A DNA stretch of 33,427 bases from Rhodoluna sp. Its GTDB lineage: Bacteria > Actinomycetota > Actinomycetes > Actinomycetales > Microbacteriaceae. Position numbers and translations under genes: made by a program. Under the pieces are notes generated by a model. It made no database searches and was not told where the DNA came from. It saw only the letters and a program-made list of their open reading frames with translations. Positions 10,004 to 19,212 of this stretch are shown in pieces; position 1 is the stretch's first letter, and the number at the start of each line of letters is the position of its first letter. The stretch spans positions 1 through 33,427 of the forward strand of contig JAURIU010000008.1 in assembly GCA_030832605.1 (NCBI GenBank). The letters run 5' to 3'.

Positions 10004-11527
10004 GTGCCAGTTACTTCTAATGCAAAGGCGGGGGCGGTGACGAAAACAATCGCTAGCCTGCGTCGCATCGCAGAAGGCTATGGAATCTGGCTAATCATGC
10101 TCTTGGCCGCAGCCTTGAGGTTCATCAACCTCGGCTATCCGCGAAAACTGGTCTTCGACGAAACCTATTACGTCAAGGATGCTGTGACTCTCGGCTCTCT
10201 CGGGTACGAGGGGTCTTGGCCAGCCGACCCAAACGCGCAATTCGAGGCCGGTAACACCAACATTTTCAGTTCCGATCCGGCTTATGTTGTGCATCCGCCG
10301 CTCGGTAAATGGATCATCTGGCTCGGCATCAGAGCCCTAGGCGCTGACAACTCGGTCGGATGGCGCTATTCGGTCGCCATCTTGGGGTTAGCTTCGGTCT
10401 GGCTCATCTATCTGGTTGCCAAACGGCTTTTTGAATCGAAACTTTGGGGCCAGGTGGCGGCGCTGCTGCTCGCCGTCGATGGACATGCCATTGTGCTCTC
10501 AAGAACCGGTCTGCTCGACGGCATCCTCGCTTTTTTTGTCATTCTGGCGTTCTACTTTTTGCTGCGTGACCGTGAGCAACTGAGGCTCAGGCTGTTCGCA
10601 CGCCCTTGGCTGATCGCCGCAGCGGTGACGTTGGGTCTGGCCAGCGCCGTCAAATGGTCGGGGCTCTACTACCTGGCATTTTTCTGCGTCTATGTAGTTA
10701 TTTCAGACATCCTCATCGAGCGTCGAACCTACTACGCAGCCAACAGCGAGCCGTTCAACTGGGTTTCGCGCCTGTTTGTTCGCGGTGGTGCCACGGCCCT
10801 GATCACCCTGCCCGTGGCCTTCGTCACCTACCTATCCAGCTGGACCGGCTGGCTAGTGACCTCGGGCGGTTACTACCGAAACTTTGATGCGGCCGAGGTG
10901 AAACTGCCGGCGGCGTTTGAGTGGTTGCCAGCACCGTTGCAAGCCCTTTGGCACTATCACCTTCAGGCCTACGGCTTTCATGTCAGCCTCGCGACCCCGC
11001 ACAATTACCAGGCCAACCCGTTCGGCTGGCTGCTTATGCTTCGCCCAACCTCGTTCTTCTACGAGGGCACGGCCTTTGGCGCGACCAACCCGACCACGGG
11101 GGCGCTGTGTCAAGATCCAAGCGGATGCTCGAGCGCAGTCACCGCGCTTGGCAACCCTGCCATCTGGTGGTTCGGGGTTTTTGCGTTGGTGGCGCTTGCG
11201 GTCTACTGGGCTCGCACTCGCAACCGCACATCCGGCCTGATTTTGCTCGGTCTCGGTGCCGGCTATCTGCCTTGGCTGACCCTTTTGAATCGCACCACTT
11301 TTCAGTTTTACTCGGTGGTGTTCTTGCCGTTCACGATTCTCGCCATTGTCTTTGTGCTGCGTAGATATCTGCAAGAAACCGAAAACCGCGAGCGCGCGCA
11401 AAAAGTGATTTTGGCCTATCTCGGGTTGGTTTTGGTTTTCAGCGCGTTCTTCTTGACCATCTGGATTGGGGTCGAAACCCCCTACTGGTGGTGGCGTTTG
11501 CACATGTGGATTCCGACCTGGATTTAG
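10004..11527 (+). CDS. Dolichyl-phosphate-mannose--protein mannosyltransferase (Pmt family)
   Basis: LRFINLGYPRKLVFDETYYVKDA (DE motif in first loop), multiple TM helices, PTSFFYEG. ORF track starts at TTG 9980; GTG 10004 sits 7 nt after a TAGCAT -10-like element. Confidence 0.88.
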   Translation: MPVTSNAKAGAVTKTIASLRRIAEGYGIWLIMLLAAALRFINLGYPRKLVFDETYYVKDAVTLGSLGYEGSWPADPNAQFEAGNTNIFSSDPAYVVHPPLGKWIIWLGIRALGADNSVGWRYSVAILGLASVWLIYLVAKRLFESKLWGQVAALLLAVDGHAIVLSRTGLLDGILAFFVILAFYFLLRDREQLRLRLFARPWLIAAAVTLGLASAVKWSGLYYLAFFCVYVVISDILIERRTYYAANSEPFNWVSRLFVRGGATALITLPVAFVTYLSSWTGWLVTSGGYYRNFDAAEVKLPAAFEWLPAPLQALWHYHLQAYGFHVSLATPHNYQANPFGWLLMLRPTSFFYEGTAFGATNPTTGALCQDPSGCSSAVTALGNPAIWWFGVFALVALAVYWARTRNRTSGLILLGLGAGYLPWLTLLNRTTFQFYSVVFLPFTILAIVFVLRRYLQETENRERAQKVILAYLGLVLVFSAFFLTIWIGVETPYWWWRLHMWIPTWI

Positions 11528-11590
11528 CCACGCTGCTGACCCCCAAAGACACCCCTCAAACCACCACTACCGTCAAGGTAGGCTGGGTTC

Positions 11591-12769
11591 ATGGCCACCT
11601 ACATGCAACTTCTTTCGCGCCCTGGCGTGCTGCGAGTGGTCTCATCGCAACTTTTTGCGCGCTTTCCGTTCGGTCTGATGAGCCTTGCCTTTGTGCTCCA
11701 CATTCAGCAAATATCCGAATCTTACGCACTTGCCGGCTTGGCCCTCGGGCTCGAAACCGTTGGCGTCGCCGTTTCTGGCCCGCTTCTAGGTCGCTGGATG
11801 GGCGGCTGGGGTGTTCGGCGCACGCTTCTGGTTTCGGCGGGCATCAGCGCTACAACTATTTTCGTAATCGGCTTAGCGCCACTGCCAGCCGAGGTTTTGG
11901 CGATTTTGTGTCTCGTGGTCGGATTATCTAGCCCACCTATTCAGTCGGCTGTTAGAACCATTTATCCGATGCTGGTTGAGCGCAGACAAATGGGCACGCT
12001 ATATGCGCTAGACGCAACCTTGCAAGAAGTCATCTGGATTTTCGGTCCGGTCACGGCCACGTTCATCGCAGCCTTCACCAACACCACAGTGGGCATCGTG
12101 GTCATGGGTGTCATTCAAATCATCGGTGCCATTTGGTTTTCATCAAACCGAGAGATTCGAAGCGTAGAAATTCCGAAATCAAAGCGGCGACTCGGCGGTG
12201 TGCTTCGCAGTCGAATCGTGGTTTCCAACGCCGTCATCGGGGCCTTGCTGATCGGCTCTTTCTCTGGCGTCGAAATTGGAACCGTTGCGGTGTTTACAGA
12301 TAAGGCGACGGCCGGAATCATCGTTGGTGTTCTGTCGCTAGGCTCTTTGCTCGGCGGATTCCTCTTCGGGCACCGAAGTAGAACTCGCTGGGCGCTTTCT
12401 CGCTACCTGTTGGTAGTTTTCGTTGGCTTTGCGATGGTCTTCATTGCACCAGACTCAGCCATCTGGGTGAGCATCGCCTGGTTCATCGCCGGCCTGGGTA
12501 TCGCCCCTGCGCTTGGCTTGCTCGGTGCCATTATCGGCGCTTCGGTAAAAACAGCGGATGCTCCTGAGGCCTACGGCTGGGTTGGCAGCGGGCAAATGAT
12601 TGGCTACGCAGGTGCTGCGGCGATTGCCGGATTCTCGATTGACCTAATCGCACCCGAGGCAGCACTGCTGGTAGCCGTGGTGATGGGTGGTGGAGCAGTG
12701 ATTGTTGCTCTACTTTCGGCTAAGTTCACGCCGGTTATTTCAAACCGCGACCAAGAGGATGAAAAATAA
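11591..12769 (+). CDS. MFS transporter
   Basis: 392 aa, about 12 hydrophobic segments, LLGRWMGGWGVRRTLL loop motif. Confidence 0.8.
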   Translation: MATYMQLLSRPGVLRVVSSQLFARFPFGLMSLAFVLHIQQISESYALAGLALGLETVGVAVSGPLLGRWMGGWGVRRTLLVSAGISATTIFVIGLAPLPAEVLAILCLVVGLSSPPIQSAVRTIYPMLVERRQMGTLYALDATLQEVIWIFGPVTATFIAAFTNTTVGIVVMGVIQIIGAIWFSSNREIRSVEIPKSKRRLGGVLRSRIVVSNAVIGALLIGSFSGVEIGTVAVFTDKATAGIIVGVLSLGSLLGGFLFGHRSRTRWALSRYLLVVFVGFAMVFIAPDSAIWVSIAWFIAGLGIAPALGLLGAIIGASVKTADAPEAYGWVGSGQMIGYAGAAAIAGFSIDLIAPEAALLVAVVMGGGAVIVALLSAKFTPVISNRDQEDEK

Positions 12770-13053
12770 TGGCGATTTTTGCAGTGACCTACGCCTACTC
12801 GGCCAGCGAAGCCGAATTAGCCGAGATTCGACCCACTCACCGAGCATTCTTTAGAGACCTGCTCGAAAAACAGATTCTGCTGGCTAGCGGGCCAATGGTT
12901 GACCGCCCCGGGGCGCTTCTAATCGTGCGTGCCGAATCTGTAGAAGAGGTTGCCGAGCTGCTCGACCAAGACCCGTTTGACATCGCTGGCTACATTGGCG
13001 AGCGCGCCATCGCCGAATGGAACCCAATCTTCGGACCATGGAGTGCATCGTGA
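12769..13053 (+). CDS. YciI-like (YCII-related) protein
   Basis: THRAFFRDLLEKQILLASGPMVDRPGALLIVRAESVEEVAELLDQDPF pattern; overlaps the MFS stop. Confidence 0.85.
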   Translation: MAIFAVTYAYSASEAELAEIRPTHRAFFRDLLEKQILLASGPMVDRPGALLIVRAESVEEVAELLDQDPFDIAGYIGERAIAEWNPIFGPWSAS

Positions 13054-13883
13054 GTTTTAGCGTTAACCAAAACCCGCTGATTCAACTGAACTCCGGGCAA
13101 CTCGTTCCACAACTCGGGCTTGGCATCTACAAGGTCGGCCAAGACATCGCGGTCGACCTGGTCAAGCTGGCGATCGACCTCGGTTACCGAAGGATAGACA
13201 CCGCGGCGCTCTACGACAACGAGCAAGAGGTCGGGGCGGGCATCCGCGCTTCAAGCGTTGAGCGTGAAGAGGTTTTTGTAACCACCAAGATTTGGAATGA
13301 TCGACACGGATACGACAACGCACTCGAGGCAATCGACGAGTCGCTCGCGCGGTTGAAGATTGGCTACATCGATATGCTGCTGATTCACTGGCCGAACCCC
13401 AAACTTGGCAAATTCGTCGAGACCTGGAAAGCGTTTGAACATGTTCTCGAAAGTGGCAGGGTTCGAGGCATCGGGGTTTCTAACTTTCACCCCGAGCACC
13501 TAGAGCCGCTTCTTGAGCAGGCGAGCGTGGTGCCAGCGCTAAACCAGATTGAGCTGCATCCCGGCTTGAATCAGGGTGAAATTCGCGCGTTCAATACCAA
13601 CCACGGCATTGCCACAGAAGCGTGGTCGCCATTGGCGCGGGGTCAGAAGAATGAGGCGGATGCGATTTTGGCGGCCGCTCAGGCTCACGGCAAAACGCCG
13701 ACTCAAGTCATCTTGCGATGGCACATCCAGCTCGGAAATCTTGTGATTCCAAAATCGTCAAACCCTGAGCGTTTGGCCTCGAACCTAGACGTTTTTGACT
13801 TCGAGCTCACCCGTGACGAGATGGCCGCCATCGACTTACTCGAAGACGGTCAGCGAATCGGGCCAGACCCGAGAACCTTCTAG
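13050..13883 (+). CDS. Aldo/keto reductase
   Basis: VPQLGLGIYKVGQ, GYRRIDTAALYDNEQEVG, YIDMLLIHWPNP, GVSNFHPEHL, VIPKSSNPER. GTG at 13050 overlaps the YciI stop (GTGA). Confidence 0.93.
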   Translation: MSFSVNQNPLIQLNSGQLVPQLGLGIYKVGQDIAVDLVKLAIDLGYRRIDTAALYDNEQEVGAGIRASSVEREEVFVTTKIWNDRHGYDNALEAIDESLARLKIGYIDMLLIHWPNPKLGKFVETWKAFEHVLESGRVRGIGVSNFHPEHLEPLLEQASVVPALNQIELHPGLNQGEIRAFNTNHGIATEAWSPLARGQKNEADAILAAAQAHGKTPTQVILRWHIQLGNLVIPKSSNPERLASNLDVFDFELTRDEMAAIDLLEDGQRIGPDPRTF

Positions 13884-14869
13884 ATTTTCGCTGGCGCGTC
13901 GCGGGTAACCAGCAAACTGGCTACTGTCGTGACAATCAGAGTGACGATGATGACACCAAGTGAGAGTTCGGTGGAGATTTCAGGAATGATTTCGACATGC
14001 TCGCCACCATTGATAAACGGCAGCTCATTCTTGTGAAGGGCGTGGTTCACCAGCTTCACACCAATCCAGGCCAGGATGATCGACAGACCGACACCCAAGT
14101 ACTTCAGTCGCTGCATCAATCCGCTTAGCAAGAAGTACAGCTGACGAAGACCGAGCAACGCAAAGGCGTTAGCGGTGAAAACGATGTAGGCCTGGTCGGT
14201 AAGACCGTAAACCGCTGGAATCGAGTCGAGAGCGAAAAGAACGTCGGTTGCACCGATCGAAATCATCACCAACATAAGTGGGGTTAGGTATCGCTTTCCC
14301 TGCTGAACGATGGTCAGCTTGGTGCCGTGATACTCATCAACGGTCGGGTAAAAGCGCTTGACGATTTGCATCAACTTACCGCCGGGCACCTTATCGTCGT
14401 GAGCCTCGTGGAAGGTGTCCCAAATCAGCATCACCGCGGTGTAAACGAGGAATGCACCGAATAGGTAGAAAACCCACGAATAGGCGGCGATCGCTGCGGC
14501 ACCAACCGCGATAAAGATTCCGCGAAGAATCAATGCCACCACGATGCCGATAAGAAGTGCCTGGCTTTGAAGAGCACGCGGCACGGCAAACTGGGTGAAG
14601 ATGATTAAGAAGACGAAGAGGTTGTCTACCGAGAGGCTCTTTTCGGTGATAAAACCGGCCAGATATTCACCGGCGTACTGACCACCCCAGAGGTGACCGA
14701 CAACAAAGGTAAACGCAAGGGCCAGACCCACGTAGATGGCGCTTTGAATAGCCGACTCTTTGAACGTTGGTTCGTGCGGGTGGCGAATCTGGTAAATCAA
14801 ATCGAAAACTATGACCGCCACCAAAACACCGATGGTAACGAGCCAGGCTGTTAGATCAACATTCATCAT
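13880..14869 (-). CDS. TerC family integral membrane protein
   Basis: EKSLSVDNLFVFLIIF, IGATDVLFALDSIPAVYGLT, ANAFALLGLRQLYFLL. Start uncertain (ATG 14869, 14866 or 14878; ORF opens at 14947). Confidence 0.92.
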   Translation of the reverse strand: MMNVDLTAWLVTIGVLVAVIVFDLIYQIRHPHEPTFKESAIQSAIYVGLALAFTFVVGHLWGGQYAGEYLAGFITEKSLSVDNLFVFLIIFTQFAVPRALQSQALLIGIVVALILRGIFIAVGAAAIAAYSWVFYLFGAFLVYTAVMLIWDTFHEAHDDKVPGGKLMQIVKRFYPTVDEYHGTKLTIVQQGKRYLTPLMLVMISIGATDVLFALDSIPAVYGLTDQAYIVFTANAFALLGLRQLYFLLSGLMQRLKYLGVGLSIILAWIGVKLVNHALHKNELPFINGGEHVEIIPEISTELSLGVIIVTLIVTTVASLLVTRDAPAKI

Positions 14870-14964
14870 TGGGGTCATAAGGTAAATCAACAACAAGACG
14901 CTCGGAATAATCCACCATCCGCAACATTTAGTAACAGTGCAACCCAATAGAACAGAGACAACAA

Positions 14965-15861
14965 ATGCGAGTGCTAATCTCGGGCGCCAGCGGTCTAATC
15001 GCCACCGAACTCAAGGTTCAACTCAGGGCTCTCGGACACGAACCGCTTAGCCTTGTTAGGCGCTCCGCGACAAGCTCAGACGAGGTTGAATGGAACCCCT
15101 CAAGCGGATATCTGACCCCAGGAATCATTGAAACCGTCGACGTCGTGGTGAACCTTGGCGGTGCCACCACCGGAAAGATTCCGTGGACCAAGAAGTACAA
15201 GCAAGAACTAATCTCCTCGCGCCTCGATTCGACCAAAACGCTGGTTGACGCCATCAACCAGTCCAGCACCAAACCGAAGGTGCTCCTTAGCGGTTCAGCC
15301 TCGGGTTTTTATGGCGAGCGTGGCGATGAACTGGTCGATGAATCAACGTCAAAGGGCGAGGGCTTTTTGAGCGATCTTGCCTCACAGTGGGAGCAAGAGG
15401 CGAACAAGGCTCAAACTCGAGTTGTTCTGCTGCGCACCACTATGGTCATGTCGCGCAAACTCGGTGCATTGGGAAAGTTGATGCCGCTCATCCGGTTGGG
15501 TATTGGTGGCGCTCTTGGTTCGGGCAAACAATGGTGGGCGTTCATCAGCGTGGTCGACGAGGCCAGGGCGATTATTCATCTCATGAATGACAAGAATGCT
15601 TCTGGCGCTTACAACATCACCGCTCCAGAGCAGGCAACTTGTAAGCAAATGGTGGATGCTCTCGCCAATGCAGTTCGCCGACCCGCACTTTTGCGTGTGC
15701 CCGCGTTCGCGATGCGCCTTCTCATCGGAGAGGCAGCCGACGAGCTACTGCTTTGCAGCCAGAAGATGACAGCAACTCGCTTGCAGAGCACGGGCTTTAA
15801 GTTCGAGCATCCGAGCCTTAGTGCTGCGGTTGCCTACGTGGTTTCTGACCCGCAAAAATAG
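14965..15861 (+). CDS. TIGR01777 family NAD(P)-binding epimerase/SDR
   Basis: MRVLISGASGLIATELKVQLRALGHEPLSLVRR, VVNLGGATTGKIPWTKKYKQELISSRLDST, SGSASGFYGERGDELVDE. Confidence 0.92.
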   Translation: MRVLISGASGLIATELKVQLRALGHEPLSLVRRSATSSDEVEWNPSSGYLTPGIIETVDVVVNLGGATTGKIPWTKKYKQELISSRLDSTKTLVDAINQSSTKPKVLLSGSASGFYGERGDELVDESTSKGEGFLSDLASQWEQEANKAQTRVVLLRTTMVMSRKLGALGKLMPLIRLGIGGALGSGKQWWAFISVVDEARAIIHLMNDKNASGAYNITAPEQATCKQMVDALANAVRRPALLRVPAFAMRLLIGEAADELLLCSQKMTATRLQSTGFKFEHPSLSAAVAYVVSDPQK

Positions 15862-15868
15862 TCGCTGG

Positions 15869-17110
15869 TTATCGCACTGGCTTGTCGGGTTTGTTCGACT
15901 CGTCACCGAGGGCCTTGATAAACCTGAACGAGAAAATCGCAATCAGCGTGGCTATGGTTCCGCCAACAAGGTAGGGCATTCGCAAATCGATCTTGGCCAG
16001 GTTGCCACCGATCAATGCACCGATCGGCATGAGGCCCCAAACCAGTGTTCGGCGGGTGCCGTGAATGCGGCCAAAAATCTCATTCGGAATCAGCGTGTGA
16101 TAGAGGCTCATCAACAGAATGTTCCAGAGCGATACGCCGAAACCACCGACTGCCATAGCAGCCATGAACGCGAAGACGTCTGGAACGAAGCCTTGCAGTA
16201 GATCGAAAACGGTGGTGATTGTGATGCCGGTAGCGAGGGCGGTACCTCTACCCCAGCGCTTCGAGACTCGAGAGGCGAAAAAGGCTCCAGCCACGGCTCC
16301 AACACCGCCTGCCAATAGAACCGACCCAAACGCCGCCTCTGCCACACCAAGCTCTTCGACTAAAAACAGTGCCTGAGTTGCGTTTGACAAGGTGAAACAC
16401 ATACCCATGGCTGCCGTTGTGAGCACTAGGCGCAGAAGTTTCTTGTCATTGATGAGGTAGTTGATTCCAGCCTTCATTTCAGAAACAAAGGCGGGACGCT
16501 CCTTCTTGGCAAGAACCGAGACGGCAATCATGTCTCGCGGAATGGCGGCGATTACCAAAGCGGCCACAAAGAAACCGACCGAGTTAAACAAGAATGGCAA
16601 GGCCGCCATTAGCGTGAATAACACCGAGCCCAACGGTGTGCCGATAAACCCGTTTAAAACGGTTTCTGCAGCCTGCATCCGCGAATTGCCGCGCTCAAGT
16701 TTTGAGTGTGGAAGCACTGTGGGAATCAGTGACTGTAGGCCAGTGTCTGAAACCACATCACAGATGCCCACCACAAAAATCACGAAGTAAAGCAGGCCGA
16801 TGTTGATGAAGTCGAAAAAGATTGAGGCGCAGAGCAAACTGGCGACGGATGCTCGCACCATGGCCGTGACCGACAAAGCTACACGGCGATCGATGCGGTC
16901 TAGAAGTGTGCCGACCGGAATGGCAAACAGCAACCACGGCAGCATGTAAAGAGCACCGGTGAGAGCAATGAGAAATGGGTCGCGTGTGAGCTGGAGTGCA
17001 AGCAGAGGTGAAGCGGCGGCAATTAGACCGTCAGACAACTTGATGAGCGCGAAGGCCGAGAAAAGTCTGTTGAAGGCGGCACCGAGTCCATCTTTTGCTT
17101 TTTCAATCAC
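15869..17110 (-). CDS. MFS transporter (MFS_3-type)
   Basis: 413 aa, about 12 TM segments; AIPVGTLLDRIDRRVALSVTAMVRA; GTG start with GGAG upstream. Confidence 0.82.
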   Translation of the reverse strand: MIEKAKDGLGAAFNRLFSAFALIKLSDGLIAAASPLLALQLTRDPFLIALTGALYMLPWLLFAIPVGTLLDRIDRRVALSVTAMVRASVASLLCASIFFDFINIGLLYFVIFVVGICDVVSDTGLQSLIPTVLPHSKLERGNSRMQAAETVLNGFIGTPLGSVLFTLMAALPFLFNSVGFFVAALVIAAIPRDMIAVSVLAKKERPAFVSEMKAGINYLINDKKLLRLVLTTAAMGMCFTLSNATQALFLVEELGVAEAAFGSVLLAGGVGAVAGAFFASRVSKRWGRGTALATGITITTVFDLLQGFVPDVFAFMAAMAVGGFGVSLWNILLMSLYHTLIPNEIFGRIHGTRRTLVWGLMPIGALIGGNLAKIDLRMPYLVGGTIATLIAIFSFRFIKALGDESNKPDKPVR

Positions 17111-17142
17111 CGATGCTCCTATGCCAACCTTTCAAAGCCTAA

Positions 17143-17178
17143 CCAAAGAAAAGACCCCGATGATTGCTCACCGGGGTC
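17143..17178 (-). terminator. Rho-independent terminator of the H1-like gene
   Basis: Minus strand GACCCCG-GTGAGCAATCAT-CGGGGTC followed by TTTTCTTT. Confidence 0.85.
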
Positions 17179-17193
17179 CTCCACTTTTGTTAG

Positions 17194-17751
17194 TTACTTC
17201 TTAGCAGCTGGCTTCTTAGCGGCTGGCTTTGCAGCGGCTGGCTTTGCAGCGGCCTTCGGAGCAGTCTTAGCAACTGGCTTCTTAGCAGCTGGCTTTGCGG
17301 CGGCCTTCGGAGCAGTCTTAGCAACTGGCTTCTTAGCAACTGGCTTCTTAGCAACTGGCTTTGCAGCGGCCTTCGGAGCAGTCTTAGCCACTGGCTTCTT
17401 AGCAGCTGGCTTTGCAGCGGCCTTCGGAGCAGTCTTAGCAACTGGCTTCTTAGCTGTCGCCTTCATAGCGCCTTCGATCACGTCTTCAGCAGCGTCTACT
17501 GCTTTAGCTGCAGCGGCCTTGGTTGCCTTGGTTGCAGTCTTTACGGCTGCACCGGCTTTCTTCTCGACGTCTTTGGCGACGCGTCCGGCCTCTTTGCCAG
17601 CCTTCTTGGCAGCAACTTCAGCTTTCGCCTTTACCTCTTCGAACACTTCAGCGCTCTCTTTGGCAATGTCGGCGGCTAGTTCGGTGGTTGCCTTGGCAAT
17701 GCCAGGGGCGTTCTTCTTGAAGACCTTTTTAACGCGGTCAAAAATGCTCAC
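17194..17751 (-). CDS. Histone H1-like Lys/Ala/Pro-rich protein
   Basis: 185 aa; helical Lys/Ala/Glu N-terminus and C-terminal tandem KKPVAKTAPKAAAKPAA repeats; GTG start with AGGAG SD. Confidence 0.85.
   Translation of the reverse strand: MSIFDRVKKVFKKNAPGIAKATTELAADIAKESAEVFEEVKAKAEVAAKKAGKEAGRVAKDVEKKAGAAVKTATKATKAAAAKAVDAAEDVIEGAMKATAKKPVAKTAPKAAAKPAAKKPVAKTAPKAAAKPVAKKPVAKKPVAKTAPKAAAKPAAKKPVAKTAPKAAAKPAAAKPAAKKPAAKK
17197..17451 (-). repeat. Intragenic tandem repeat, 51-bp (17-aa) unit, about 4 copies plus partial units
   Basis: KKPVAKTAPKAAAKPAA x4, with one extra 15-bp KKPVA insertion after copy 2 and a degenerate AKPAAKKPAAKK end. Confidence 0.9.
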
Positions 17752-17780
17752 AGTTTTCTCCTACATGGAATTTTGGGATC

Positions 17781-17794
17781 CACTAAAGTTTACC
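17781..17794 (-). promoter_or_regulatory. Promoter -10 of the H1-like gene (GGTAAACTTTAGTG)
   Basis: TAAACT -10 with TTACAT 16 nt upstream as -35; same 8-mer upstream of nlpC/P60, serC and the cold-shock gene. Confidence 0.6.
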
Positions 17795-17827
17795 GCTCGA
17801 ACGATGAAATGTAACTAGGCGGAAGAA

Positions 17828-18523
17828 TTAGCCGTTGGCTCGGCGGCGCTTCAAAATTTCATCGAGGGCTGCGCCGCCCAAGAATTGTTCAACTTCTACC
17901 GCTGACTCGTCGGCAACTGCGGGTTTGATTTCAACAACCTCAGCAAAAGCCACTTGCTCGATGGCACCATCAGAACCTCGGTAAAGTGGCCGAGGCAAGC
18001 CGGGCGCAGACCAGGCGCGAGGATCTCGAGTCACGGCTTCCTTTTCAGATGCGGATGACTGTTTGTTGCGATCTGGAAGAGAAACGGTGGCTCGTCGTTG
18101 AGCTGCACGACTGCGGATTACACGAGAAGAATCGAGCGCCCCTAAGTAGGCCCTCTGAGCAAGGCGATTCACAAAGATAGCTGCGGTAGCCACTCCAGCG
18201 CTTGCAATAGCCCAAATCAACAGTTCGGGATTTGTGGCCAAGATGGCGAGAGACCAAGACAGCACAGCGATAGCCGGCAGACCAACAAAAAGAGTTACGC
18301 GTTTCAGCAAGAGAGCCTTGTTCGCAGAGTTTGCGACCCGTTGCTGTTCAGATTTCGAAAGACTCGCGACTGTCTCGGCCTGATTCTGTTTGGCCAAGGC
18401 AAGCTCTTCACGGTTTTTCTCTCGTTCGCTCGAGCGCGACATCCAAGAAGGTAAAAACATCAAGAACCAAACTGCAGCGAGTGCAGCGAGCATCAGCCCA
18501 CCAGACATCGAAGTTAAGTTCAT
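17828..18523 (-). CDS. Hypothetical membrane protein
   Basis: N-terminal TM helix, charged linker, two central TM helices, conserved-looking C-terminus LGGAALDEILKRRRANG; TAG stop and ATG start intact. Confidence 0.7.
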   Translation of the reverse strand: MNLTSMSGGLMLAALAAVWFLMFLPSWMSRSSEREKNREELALAKQNQAETVASLSKSEQQRVANSANKALLLKRVTLFVGLPAIAVLSWSLAILATNPELLIWAIASAGVATAAIFVNRLAQRAYLGALDSSRVIRSRAAQRRATVSLPDRNKQSSASEKEAVTRDPRAWSAPGLPRPLYRGSDGAIEQVAFAEVVEIKPAVADESAVEVEQFLGGAALDEILKRRRANG

Positions 18524-18555
18524 AACTCTAAAGATATGAGCCGAATTAATTGACC

Positions 18556-19194
18556 CTAGGCATTTGGCTCGGTGTGTTTAGATTTAGCTTCAAATGGGTA
18601 GGCGATTGTCGGCACTCTCCCTCGAAGCCACCGGTTTAAAACGCCGCCGTCTACCTCTTCGCGAGTCAGGGCAAAGACGTAGTGGTCCCGCCAATCACCA
18701 TTGATGTGAATGTAGCGTTCCTTCAACCCCTCGAAGCGGAACCCCAACTTTTGCACAACTCGCAGGCTCGCTACATTTTCAGGGCGAATAGCGATCTCGA
18801 CTCGATGCAAACCAACTTGGTTGAACAAATAGTCGGTTACCAAAGCCACAGCAGTTGGCGCGACTCCGCGACCAGCGACAGCAGGTGAAACCCAGTAGCC
18901 GATCACGGCATTCGATACCGAGCCGTACAGCACGTTCGCAACGTTGAGCTGGCCGGCAATCTCGCCGTCAACCTCGATGATGAACGGGAAACCCCAACCA
19001 TCATCGGCTTGCCTCAGTAACCCTCGAACCATCGCTTTGATGTCAAAGCTCTGTGGTGCGTTGGGCAGCGTTGCTTCCCAGGGCCGAAGCCAACCTCGAT
19101 TTCCAAGAATTAATCGCTCGAGCGCTTTGACATCGCGCATTTTCACGAAGCGCAGGCGAACCGCGTCGTGAGTGAGAGTAAAATTCATGGCCAC
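18556..19194 (-). CDS. GNAT family N-acetyltransferase (RimJ/RimL-like)
   Basis: VRLRFVKMRDVKALERLI, GYWVSPAVAGRGVAPTAVALVTDYLFNQVGLHRVEIAIRPENVASLRVVQKLGFRFEG. Start GTG 19194 or ATG 19188. Confidence 0.92.
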   Translation of the reverse strand: MAMNFTLTHDAVRLRFVKMRDVKALERLILGNRGWLRPWEATLPNAPQSFDIKAMVRGLLRQADDGWGFPFIIEVDGEIAGQLNVANVLYGSVSNAVIGYWVSPAVAGRGVAPTAVALVTDYLFNQVGLHRVEIAIRPENVASLRVVQKLGFRFEGLKERYIHINGDWRDHYVFALTREEVDGGVLNRWLRGRVPTIAYPFEAKSKHTEPNA

Positions 19195-19212
19195 GATGGC
19201 AAGATTAGTCGC

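Noticed and set aside
10853-11503. 216-aa minus-strand ORF opposite PMT
   Set aside because: Low-complexity Arg/Gln/Pro-rich shadow ORF antisense to a clear membrane protein.
14870-14964. Possible yybP-ykoY (Mn) riboswitch upstream of TerC
   Set aside because: Checked because TerC genes are often preceded by it, but no recognisable yybP-ykoY core is visible in the 95-nt gap.
17197-17451. CRISPR-like repeated segment
   Set aside because: Repeats are in-frame coding tandem units with no unique spacers; explained by the Lys/Ala/Pro repeat protein.
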